Source: Calditrichia bacterium (GTDB taxonomy: Bacteria > Calditrichota > Calditrichia > RBG-13-44-9). Taken from it: a DNA stretch of 7,787 nt. Within the stretch, counting starts at the first letter, position 1. Every line of letters begins with the position of its first letter. The position numbers and the translations under genes were made by a program. The stretch covers positions 1 through 7,787 of the forward strand of contig JALXCH010000123.1 in the NCBI GenBank assembly GCA_026991005.1, given 5' to 3'. Under the pieces are notes generated by a model. The model was not told where the DNA came from, searched no databases, and saw nothing but the letters and a program-made list of their open reading frames with translations. Below, one piece after another: positions 1-6,613 of the stretch.

Positions 1-23
1 TGAATGCTTGTGATGAATTTCTG

Positions 24-115
<92 letters not shown>

Positions 116-118
116 TAC

Positions 119-370
119 TGGTTAATGCTTCCAGGGCTCTGCAAGTGAGCAGATAGCGTCCGTTTCAGGTAGAATACTGCACATCCAAACAGTACACTTT
201 TTTCGGAATCTCCCCTTTTTTATTTTCTTTCTCCGAGAGGCTAAATTTTTTCTTAAGAACTTCCGATTTTATTGAAGAGAGCCCGGAACGAGCCGGATAC
301 CTTTTGCATTGAGAAGGAAATTGTGTTTAATTTGCAGTGAATACCAAATGGCAGAGAGGAAGGGACTCCG
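119..370. other. Non-coding leader between intron end and mltD-like gene
   Basis: This gap holds the presumed 3' exon of the intron and must carry any promoter for the gene at 371. No convincing coding frame was seen on either strand, and no strong sigma70-like -35/-10 pair. The best weak candidate is TTGCAT (304-309) with TAATTT (328-333), a poor match. A purine-rich ribosome-binding stretch, GAGAGGAAGGG, sits at 354-364 just before the start codon. T-runs near 200-225 and 245-252 lack a stem strong enough to be called a terminator. Confidence 0.5.
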
Positions 371-2326
371 ATGAGGGAGCAGGTAAGGACATTTTTTCTT
401 GTTGGGTTGCTGGCCGCAGCGCTGGCTGCCGAAGCCGGTGAATGGCCCTATCGACAGGAACTGAATTCGGATGTTCAATTCTGGATTCAGGTGTTTACCC
501 GGTACCACACCAACCAGTACATCGTGCACGACAGCGAAAATCTGGAAATTGTATATCGATTGGTCACATTCGATTCCACTATAAAGCGGGAGAGCCGGGA
601 AAAACAGATGCGCCGCATCAAAAAAGAAATAGAACGCACTCTGTTTGGAATGGCTCGCAAGCTGGAACAGGGGGATACTCTAACAGCTTTCGAGCGGTAT
701 ATCCAGAAGCTTCTGGGGAAGCAAGCCACACTGGTGAATCTCCGGATGCTCTCCCACCAGGTTCGGGTTCAGCAGGGCATGCGGGAAACGTTCCGGGAAG
801 GGGTTCGTCGCTCGCTGGCGTATTTGCCGTACCTCCGGAAAATATTTCAGGAAGAAGATTTACCGGAGGAGCTGTGTTACCTGCCCCATGTGGAATCTTC
901 CTTTAACATTCACGCCCGTTCCCGGGTGGGGGCCGTTGGGATGTGGCAGTTCATGCGTTCCACCGGACGCCTCTACATGAAGGTCAATCGCACCATCGAC
1001 CAGCGACGGGACCCGTTTGTTTCCACCCGCGCCGCCGCCCGATTACTGAAATACAACTACCAGGAGCTGGGTGACTGGGCTCTGGCGCTCACAGCCTACA
1101 ATTTTGGCGTAGCAGGCATCCGAAAAGCAAAAAAGAGGGTCAAGGGAGATTATCTGAAAATTCGCGAAGAATTCCGACATCGCCGCTTCGGTTTTGCTTC
1201 CCGGAATTTCTACCCGGAATTTCTGGCAGTGGTGGAAATTATGCGCCATCGGGAAAAATATTTCCCCGATGTAAAACCGATTCCCCTCCCCCGCAGTATT
1301 GAATACCGACTGAAGCGCGCCGTTAAACTCCCCAATCTGGCACGCCGCCTGAATATCCCCCTGGATACCCTGAAACAACTCAATCCCGCCTACACCCACC
1401 GGGTATGGCGGGGCTGGAATTATGTCCCCCGGGGTTACACCATCCGCCTGCCCATGGAAGGAGTGGATTTCTCCGTCCTGGAAAATTATGTGGAAGAATA
1501 TACTTTACCTGTAGCCACCAATGTTTCACCTGAAAAAAACAAAGTGCCATCCAGAGCGAGCAAAGCAGCTCTTCTGGCGAGTAACGGGGATAAAGCACTC
1601 GCGGCTCATGCAACCAAAAGGGAGACGGCCCCGGCCCCGCCAGCTCTCAGCCATCAGCTGGCGCTGGCGGAAACGGGAAACGGGTATCTACCCTTCCGCT
1701 GGAGCACCCCGGAGATGATTTTACTGGCACCGGAACTGAAAACGTCTAAATCCCCGGTGAAAGCTTCCCCGTCTCTTTCTTCCCACAGTGCTTTCTCCCC
1801 GGTTAAAGCGGAACCCACTCCGGTAGCAGCATCATTTACCCCGGAAGAAGCTCACCTCCGGGTCCGTACCATCCTGCAAACTCTTACCCCACGCCTGACT
1901 CCCCAAAACAGTCAAACGCAGGTGTTCATTCACGAAACATTGGGGCATTTTGCGGAGTGGCTTCAAATTCCACTCTCCCGCTTGCGCCGGCTAAACGGGC
2001 TGGGGCATCGCAGTAAACTGTATCTGGGGCAAAACTTACAACTGGACTTTTCCCGGGTTTCTCCCGAACGCTTCCTGACCAGACGGCTCCGCTATCATGA
2101 ACAAATTCTAAAAAGTTATCTAAATAAGAAACTATTTGTGAATTTTATCGAATATGAAGTAAATTCCGGTGAGTCCGTCTGGGAAGTGGCGCGGTCCCGG
2201 TATGGCGTCCCGTTCGAGCTGGTAGCGTATTTGAATGCCGGGTTAAACCTATCGGAGATTAAAGCAGGAGATGTGGTAAAAATTCCCATTATGGAAACCA
2301 AACATACATCGGAGGAGACCTTATGA
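371..2326 (+). CDS. MltD-like membrane-associated lytic murein transglycosylase with LysM repeats
   Basis: This enzyme is predicted to cleave the MurNAc-GlcNAc bond of peptidoglycan in the periplasm, leaving 1,6-anhydro-MurNAc ends. Residues 1-22 form a signal peptide with a hydrophobic core and an AEA cleavage site before G23; there is no lipobox cysteine. The SLT catalytic domain spans about 150-270: catalytic Glu is E175 in HVESSFN, followed by GMWQFMRSTGR (190-200) and AYNFG (242-246), the family's signature blocks. LysM-type peptidoglycan-binding repeats follow: a divergent one at about 310-361, a second at about 519-561, and a canonical one at 595-640. An Ala/Pro/Ser/Lys-rich linker lies at about 380-500. 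At 651 residues it is longer than E. coli MltD, mainly through the linker. The start is supported by the purine-rich SD at 354-364 and the immediate signal peptide. Its stop overlaps the next gene's start by four bases. Confidence 0.92.
   Translation: MREQVRTFFLVGLLAAALAAEAGEWPYRQELNSDVQFWIQVFTRYHTNQYIVHDSENLEIVYRLVTFDSTIKRESREKQMRRIKKEIERTLFGMARKLEQGDTLTAFERYIQKLLGKQATLVNLRMLSHQVRVQQGMRETFREGVRRSLAYLPYLRKIFQEEDLPEELCYLPHVESSFNIHARSRVGAVGMWQFMRSTGRLYMKVNRTIDQRRDPFVSTRAAARLLKYNYQELGDWALALTAYNFGVAGIRKAKKRVKGDYLKIREEFRHRRFGFASRNFYPEFLAVVEIMRHREKYFPDVKPIPLPRSIEYRLKRAVKLPNLARRLNIPLDTLKQLNPAYTHRVWRGWNYVPRGYTIRLPMEGVDFSVLENYVEEYTLPVATNVSPEKNKVPSRASKAALLASNGDKALAAHATKRETAPAPPALSHQLALAETGNGYLPFRWSTPEMILLAPELKTSKSPVKASPSLSSHSAFSPVKAEPTPVAASFTPEEAHLRVRTILQTLTPRLTPQNSQTQVFIHETLGHFAEWLQIPLSRLRRLNGLGHRSKLYLGQNLQLDFSRVSPERFLTRRLRYHEQILKSYLNKKLFVNFIEYEVNSGESVWEVARSRYGVPFELVAYLNAGLNLSEIKAGDVVKIPIMETKHTSEETL
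2311..2317 (+). promoter_or_regulatory. Shine-Dalgarno site for the STAS gene, inside the mltD-like CDS
   Basis: GGAGGAG lies five bases before the ATG at 2323 and is embedded in the last codons of the upstream gene. With the ATGA stop/start overlap it fixes the start of the STAS protein and indicates translational coupling. Confidence 0.85.
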
Positions 2327-2682
2327 AGATTAAAGAAAAAATTGAAGGAGATGTAGCCATTTTAACCATCTCGGGGAATATGATGGGCGGACCGGAGACC
2401 ACCGCTTTGCACGATAAGGTGAAAAGCCTGATTGCCGATGGCATCAAAAAGGTGGTGATTGATTTAAAAGGTGTGAAGTGGATGAATAGTTCCGGTCTGG
2501 GGGTATTGATGGCTTGCATGACTTCCCTGAACAACGCCGGCGGGAAGTTGAAACTGGCCAGCGTGACCGAAAAGGTGAAAAGCCTTTTGATGATTACCCA
2601 GCTCTTACGGATTTTCGACACCTACGAAAATGCCGAACGTGCTGTAGCTTCCTTCTACGAAGAAGAGCACAAAACAGAATAA
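2323..2682 (+). CDS. STAS-domain anti-sigma-factor antagonist (SpoIIAA/RsbV-like)
   Basis: A 119-residue single-domain STAS protein, the usual size for stand-alone antagonists. In partner-switching systems such proteins bind an anti-sigma kinase when unphosphorylated and are released when a conserved serine is phosphorylated. The core reads VIDLKGVKWMNSSGLGVLMA; S56 aligns with the phosphorylated Ser58 of B. subtilis SpoIIAA, and N55 replaces the usual Asp before it, a substitution that occurs in other family members. The C-terminal helices (LLMITQLLRIFDTYENAERA) fit the family. It lies in the cytosol, overlaps the mltD-like gene by four bases and ends just before a terminator, so the two form a short operon. 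No RsbW-type kinase, PP2C phosphatase or sigma factor is visible in the window, so its partner is unknown. Confidence 0.9.
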   Translation: MKIKEKIEGDVAILTISGNMMGGPETTALHDKVKSLIADGIKKVVIDLKGVKWMNSSGLGVLMACMTSLNNAGGKLKLASVTEKVKSLLMITQLLRIFDTYENAERAVASFYEEEHKTE

Positions 2683-2693
2683 CGTTGCATTCG

Positions 2694-2727
2694 GGAGTCG
2701 GTTCTTCTTAGGCCGACTCCTTTTTTT
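2694..2727 (+). terminator. Rho-independent terminator after the mltD-like/STAS pair
   Basis: A perfect 8-bp GC-rich stem, GGAGTCGG (2694-2701) with CCGACTCC (2713-2720), closes an 11-base loop and runs straight into seven Ts (2721-2727). It begins 11 bases after the STAS stop codon and marks the operon end. Confidence 0.93.
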
Positions 2728-3023
2728 ACCGACCTGTTTATGCTACACCAGGTTTCATTTCAAACAGTGCAAAAATTGTTTCACCCCGGGTTTTTCAGAC
2801 ATCGAAATGTACCGTTCGTCCTTCCTCCAGTATGCGCGCCAGGAGGCGAAGGGCTGAACTCTATTTCCCATTCCATCTGGAGGAAAAGTATTCCGGTGTT
2901 GTGTCTGGAAAGGGGGAAGGGGGGATAAGGTAAATAATGGGAATAGGGAAATAAGGGAATAGGGGGAAGGGGAAATGAAAAAAAGGTTAGGTGGGAATAT
3001 TATTTTGGTGCGGTGCGTAAACT
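2728..3023. other. Intergenic region before endonuclease V, purine-rich in its second half
   Basis: No convincing gene was found on either strand; short open frames here have low-complexity translations (the minus-strand one is rich in Ser, Pro, Leu and Phe, simply reading the C-tracts). The first half is ordinary mixed sequence. From about 2908 to 2998 the + strand becomes nearly all purine, with repeated G-runs separated by A/T-rich spacers. Any promoter for the endonuclease V gene must be within or upstream of this tract, but none was recognisable. Confidence 0.6.
2939..2972 (+). repeat. Imperfect GGGAATA tandem repeat, G-quadruplex-capable
   Basis: G-runs at 2939-2941, 2946-2948, 2954-2956, 2962-2966 and 2969-2972 are spaced by AATA, AAATA, AATA and AA. 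This meets the usual pattern of four or more runs of at least three Gs with loops of one to seven bases. The units GGGAATA / GGGAAATAA / GGGAATA give a period of about 7-9 bases. More G-runs (2912-2916, 2919-2924) lie just upstream. The motif is on the coding strand of the downstream gene, so it would also be present in a leader RNA if transcription starts upstream. Confidence 0.65.
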
Positions 3024-3728
3024 GTGACAACTGAGATGAAGATTGTTTCATTACATCCCTGGGATGTGGATTTTCCGACGGCACGAGAGATTCAATCCCG
3101 CCTGCAACAGCAGCTTGTTTTAACCGATACCATCTCTTTTGCCGACATTCAGTGGGTGGCCGCAGCAGATGTTTCTTTTAACCGATTTGGCAAGGTGCTG
3201 TACGGTGCGGTGGTGATAATGCGCTTCCCGGAGCTGGAAATTGTGGAAACCCATGTCGAGCGGGCGGAAGTCACTTTCCCCTATGTACCGGGGTATTTAA
3301 GTTTCCGGGAAGCACCGGTGATTCTAAAAATTATGGAACGGGTGCGCACCACACCCCAGGTGCTACTGTGCGACGGGCAGGGTATTGCCCATCCCCGGGG
3401 ATTCGGGCTGGCGTCGCATCTGGGCTTGTTCCTGGATTTACCCACCATTGGATGTGCCAAATCGTTACTGGTGGGGGAATATCAGGAACCGGCACCGGAA
3501 CGGGGAGCATTTTCTCCCCTAATTTTTCAGGGACAAACAGTGGGGCATGTGTTACGGACTCGCAGCGGGGTGAAACCCATATTCGTTTCGGTAGGGCATA
3601 AGATAAGCCTGAAGCTGGCTACCGATGTGGTGCTGGCCTGTGCACCGCGCTATCGCATACCCGAACCCATCCGCCAGGCACATCGATTGGTCAATGAATT
3701 CCGGCGCCGGGAAGCGAATTCATCTTAA
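3024..3728 (+). CDS. nfi: Endonuclease V (deoxyinosine 3' endonuclease)
   Basis: Endonuclease V nicks DNA at the second phosphodiester bond 3' of deoxyinosine and starts repair of deaminated adenine. All family landmarks are present: catalytic Asp D49 in AAADVSF; the PYVP wedge (86-89) that reads the lesion strand; Y91-x-x-F-R-E96 with the metal-linked Glu; D117 in CDGQGIAHPRGFGLASH; TIGCAK (141-146); and H192 in SVGHKIS. The length of 234 residues is normal for the family, and the protein appears complete. The start is uncertain. GTG at 3024 gives 234 residues and ATG at 3036 gives 230; neither has a good Shine-Dalgarno site, and the nearest purine stretch (2989-2995) is too far upstream. 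Conserved sequence begins well after both, so activity is not affected. It follows a terminator and so probably has its own promoter. Confidence 0.93.
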   Translation: MTTEMKIVSLHPWDVDFPTAREIQSRLQQQLVLTDTISFADIQWVAAADVSFNRFGKVLYGAVVIMRFPELEIVETHVERAEVTFPYVPGYLSFREAPVILKIMERVRTTPQVLLCDGQGIAHPRGFGLASHLGLFLDLPTIGCAKSLLVGEYQEPAPERGAFSPLIFQGQTVGHVLRTRSGVKPIFVSVGHKISLKLATDVVLACAPRYRIPEPIRQAHRLVNEFRRREANSS

Positions 3729-3894
3729 AAAAAGCATTTTTCGGGGCGGGAAGAATTTTTAATTCATATTTTGTCGTAAAGCGCACAAAAAAGCACAGAA
3801 GTTCTGAATATTTTTCTGTACAGGTAAAACAGGTTCCAGGGAGAAACCGCCCAAATTGAAGAGGATTTAAAAAATAAAAATTCAAGGAAAACAT
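3729..3894 (+). promoter_or_regulatory. AT-rich upstream region of the histidine kinase, with two small palindromes
   Basis: This 166-base gap is clearly richer in A+T than the flanking genes, as expected for a promoter region. It contains CAGAAGTTCTG (3796-3806, a perfect 5+1+5 inverted repeat) and CTGTACAG (3816-3823, a perfect 8-base palindrome), ten bases apart. ACAGAA (3795-3800) is also complementary to TTCTGT (3814-3819). These could be an operator, but short palindromes arise by chance in AT-rich DNA and no -35/-10 pair was recognised. An AAGGA ribosome-binding site at 3884-3888 precedes the ATG at 3895. Confidence 0.3.
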
Positions 3895-5637
3895 ATGGAA
3901 GACCGGCTGAAACAACTACAGGATCAATTACGACAGAAAGAACGAGAAATTTATTCCATCCAGAAAATTGGGCAGGCACTGAGCAACACCCTGCGGCTGG
4001 ATGATTTACTGAACCTTATCATGCGGGAAATTACCGAATTAATGGATGCCGACCGCAGTACCCTCTATCTGGTGGACGAGGCTCGAGGAGAAATCTGGTC
4101 GAAAATTGCTTTAAAGGCTGAAGTGAAGGAAATCCGCCAGAAAATTGGAACAGGCATTTCGGGAATGGTGGCTTTAACCGGAGAAACCATTAACATTCCC
4201 GATGCCTACCAGGACGAGCGATTCGACCCCTCCACGGATAAACGCACCGGCTACCGCACCCGCTCTATTTTGTGTATTCCGGTCTGGGAGCCCGTCTCCC
4301 AAACCGACCAGCGCAAAATGCTGGGTGTAATTCAGGTGCTGAATAAGAAAGGCGGAGAGTTTACCGAAGAAGACGAAGGCATCCTGAAAGCCATTGCTTC
4401 GCAAGTGGCGGTAGCAATTTCCAATGCCCGCCTGTACCATCAACTGGAGAAGAAATACCGGGAGATGGATTTGCTGTACGAATTTGAGCAGCTAATCTCC
4501 GGGGAGTTCGATTTGCAGCGCATTTTCCGCCAGATGCTGGGCAAAATTCTTTCCCTCCTGGAAGGAGAACTGGCCGTGGTGGTCTATCCGGAAAAAGGCC
4601 AGTACTCCATGCTGGTGCTCAACAAAGAAGGCACGGAACAATTCAAACCGCTGCAAAATCTGGAAGAGGATCTCTGGAAAGCAGTGGAATCTCCCAAACC
4701 GTTAACCGATCCCGAGAATCGGCGCATCATTTTACAGTACCTTCCGGTGTTAGCCAACCAGGATGCGGCATTGTTGAAAGCGTTGAGCATCCGGCTGGTG
4801 GGCGACCAGCAAAAACCGGCGTTGCTGTTGTTCCAGGGACGTCCCCGGGGTAAGGAAGCAGTTCAGGAAGACGATACCCTTCTCCTGGAACTGGTCGCTC
4901 AGAAAATCTCTCGGGCTATCGAACTGCACGAATTGCGTGAAGCTTTACTGCAGCAGGAACGTCTTTCCGCCATTGGCCAGATGATGAGCACCATTGTGCA
5001 CGACCTGCGCAGCCCCATCAACAACATCTACGGTTTCATGGAACTGCTGATGGACGAGAGCATGTCTCCCGAGGAAAAACAGGAATTTGCCAACATCATC
5101 CGTACCGAAATTCAAACCATCATTAATATGACCACCGAAATTCTGGATTTTGCCAAAGGAAAAACCAGCATCCTTCCCCGCAAAAGCTCGGTGAAAAAGC
5201 TCTTCCAGCGGCTGGAACCGCAACTGGAACAACTTTTTCGCAACACGAATATTACATTGAAAGTGGAAAACCGGGCACGGAAGCTGGTGTACATGGATGT
5301 GGAGAAAATGATTCGGGTGCTGTACAACATTGCCAAAAACGCCCGCGAAGCCATGGGCAACGAAGGTGAATTCACACTGCGGGCATACGACGAGGACCAG
5401 GAAGTGGTATTCGAACTCTCTGATACGGGGCCTGGAATCCCCGAGGAAATCCGCGACCGATTGTTTGAATCGTTTGTCACCAGCGGGAAGGAAAACGGTA
5501 CCGGACTGGGACTGGCAATCGTGAAAAAAATTGTGGATGAACATCACGGCCGAATCGAGATTCAAACCGAAACCGGTAAAGGAACAACCTTTTTTATCCG
5601 GTTGCCTGAATATCAGAAAGAACATGTGGTTAGTTAG
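3895..5637 (+). CDS. Soluble GAF-domain sensor histidine kinase
   Basis: A 580-residue cytosolic sensor kinase; no signal peptide or membrane helix is visible. Order of parts: a charged N-terminal coiled coil (about 1-25); a GAF domain (about 25-180, ending in the typical helix IASQVAVAISNARLY); a second, divergent GAF-like segment (about 190-345) with the same flanking helices; then the transmitter. The H-box IVHDLRSPINNI carries the phospho-accepting H369. The ATP-binding domain shows the N-box YNIAKNAREAM (N482), G1 box DTGPGIP (510-516), F-box LFESF (523-527) and G2 box GTGLGLAI (535-542), so all catalytic boxes are intact. It should autophosphorylate and pass phosphate to a response regulator, but none is encoded nearby, making it an orphan kinase here. 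The ligand of the GAF domains cannot be read from sequence. The methyltransferase gene starts 68 bases downstream with no terminator between. Confidence 0.92.
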   Translation: MEDRLKQLQDQLRQKEREIYSIQKIGQALSNTLRLDDLLNLIMREITELMDADRSTLYLVDEARGEIWSKIALKAEVKEIRQKIGTGISGMVALTGETINIPDAYQDERFDPSTDKRTGYRTRSILCIPVWEPVSQTDQRKMLGVIQVLNKKGGEFTEEDEGILKAIASQVAVAISNARLYHQLEKKYREMDLLYEFEQLISGEFDLQRIFRQMLGKILSLLEGELAVVVYPEKGQYSMLVLNKEGTEQFKPLQNLEEDLWKAVESPKPLTDPENRRIILQYLPVLANQDAALLKALSIRLVGDQQKPALLLFQGRPRGKEAVQEDDTLLLELVAQKISRAIELHELREALLQQERLSAIGQMMSTIVHDLRSPINNIYGFMELLMDESMSPEEKQEFANIIRTEIQTIINMTTEILDFAKGKTSILPRKSSVKKLFQRLEPQLEQLFRNTNITLKVENRARKLVYMDVEKMIRVLYNIAKNAREAMGNEGEFTLRAYDEDQEVVFELSDTGPGIPEEIRDRLFESFVTSGKENGTGLGLAIVKKIVDEHHGRIEIQTETGKGTTFFIRLPEYQKEHVVS

Positions 5638-5691
5638 AATTTACCCACAACACGGGAACATCATGCTTCCGGTAATCTGGGGTCACGTAAC

Positions 5692-5698
5692 AGGAGGG
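5692..5698 (+). promoter_or_regulatory. Strong Shine-Dalgarno site deciding the methyltransferase start
   Basis: AGGAGGG lies seven bases before the ATG at 5706. It selects the long form, which carries the export signal, over the internal ATG at 5820 (residue 39), which has no comparable site in front of it. Confidence 0.88.
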
Positions 5699-5705
5699 TG
5701 GAATC

Positions 5706-6425
5706 ATGAAATGGCTGGTGTACCTTCTTTTAGCGGGGATCATTACCGGAGGGTGCAGTAAAGTGAGCAGCGAGAAAAAGAAAGAGCAAATATCCGGATT
5801 CGAGAAACTACGCCATCAAATGGTCGAGTACCAGATTCGGCGACGGGGGGTTGAAGACGAACGGGTTTTACAGGCTATGGAAAAAGTGCCACGCCACCTG
5901 TTTGTTCCCGAACACCTGCGAGAGCAGGCTTATGCGGATGAACCGCTGCCCATTGGCTACGGGCAAACCATCTCCCAGCCCTACATCGTAGCGTATATGA
6001 CCGAGCAACTGAAGCTGCAGGGCGACGAACGGGTGCTGGAAATCGGTACCGGAAGCGGATATCAGGCCGCTATTCTGGCGGAACTGTGCGATTCGGTGTT
6101 TACCATCGAGATTGTGCCGGAGCTCTCTCGACGTGCCCGGGAGGTGATTCACCAGCTCGGTTACACCAACGTGCAATTCCGCATTGGCGATGGGTATCGG
6201 GGATGGCCGGAAAAAGCACCTTTCGATGCCATCATCGTCACTGCCGCACCAGACCATGTCCCCCAACCTCTGGTGGAGCAATTGAAAATAGGGGGACGCA
6301 TGATCATCCCCGTAGGCGATTTTTATCAGGATTTGTACCTGATTACCCGAACTGAAACAGGCATTCGCAAGGAGCGAAAACTGCCGGTGCGTTTTGTCCC
6401 CATGAAGGGAGAAGCGGAGAAATAG
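5706..6425 (+). CDS. pcm: Protein-L-isoaspartate O-methyltransferase with N-terminal lipoprotein-type signal
   Basis: PCMT methylates L-isoaspartyl residues from S-adenosylmethionine so that damaged Asp/Asn sites can revert. The catalytic part is intact: GQTISQP (86-92) with the characteristic Ser (S90), SAM-binding motif I VLEIGTGSGYQ (110-120), motif II FDAIIVTAAPDHVP (173-186), LKIGGRMIIPVG (193-204) and the C-terminal RFVPMKG. Ahead of it sit about 30 extra residues: MKW, a hydrophobic run (4-13), then TGGC with C17 as a possible lipidated cysteine and a Lys/Ser/Glu-rich tether (18-27). Thr at the -3 position of the lipobox is not the preferred residue, so lipidation is likely but not certain; a plain membrane anchor is the alternative. 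If exported, the enzyme would act where SAM is not known to be available. It probably shares a transcript with the upstream kinase. Confidence 0.92.
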   Translation: MKWLVYLLLAGIITGGCSKVSSEKKKEQISGFEKLRHQMVEYQIRRRGVEDERVLQAMEKVPRHLFVPEHLREQAYADEPLPIGYGQTISQPYIVAYMTEQLKLQGDERVLEIGTGSGYQAAILAELCDSVFTIEIVPELSRRAREVIHQLGYTNVQFRIGDGYRGWPEKAPFDAIIVTAAPDHVPQPLVEQLKIGGRMIIPVGDFYQDLYLITRTETGIRKERKLPVRFVPMKGEAEK

Positions 6426-6613
6426 CCCTCTTCCTCCGGCAAAAAGAAGCGAAAGATTCCCCTGCTAAAATCTACGGGTGAAGAGCAAAATGCTTCCAGA
6501 CTTCGAGGAGAGCACCCTCCACCCCCATTCCCTATTCTCCTTGCGTTTTTATCCGGTTATGCCTTATTTTTCCAGAGCATTCGGAAAGGTAATGAAAGAG
6601 TGAGTGGGGCAGG
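6426..6613. other. Intergenic region between pcm and the site-2 protease gene
   Basis: No gene, convincing terminator or clear promoter was seen in these 188 bases. A C-rich tract at 6514-6540 is, on the minus strand, the same kind of G-rich sequence as at 2939-2972 and shares an exact 10-mer with it (TTCCCTATTC at 6528-6537, the complement of 2941-2950). Confidence 0.5.

Noticed and set aside
138..151. Short hairpin CTGC...GCAG just after the intron end
   Set aside because: Only four base pairs with no T-run; not distinguishable from chance.
304..333. Possible sigma70-type promoter TTGCAT / TAATTT before the mltD-like gene
   Set aside because: The -10 element matches only half of the consensus and the spacing is 18 bases, so it is too weak to list as a promoter.
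2755..3084. Minus-strand open frame of about 109 codons across the G-rich tract
   Set aside because: Its sequence is low complexity because it reads C-runs, it overlaps the start of endonuclease V, and no ribosome-binding site or family resemblance is seen.
3752..3764. Small hairpin GAATT-TTT-AATTC after endonuclease V as a terminator
   Set aside because: The stem is five A/T-rich pairs with no proper T-run, too weak to call a terminator.
4945..5625. Long minus-strand open frame (226 codons) opposite the kinase transmitter
   Set aside because: It is antisense to the conserved H, N and G boxes of an intact kinase; its His/Phe/Gln-rich translation is typical of a shadow frame.
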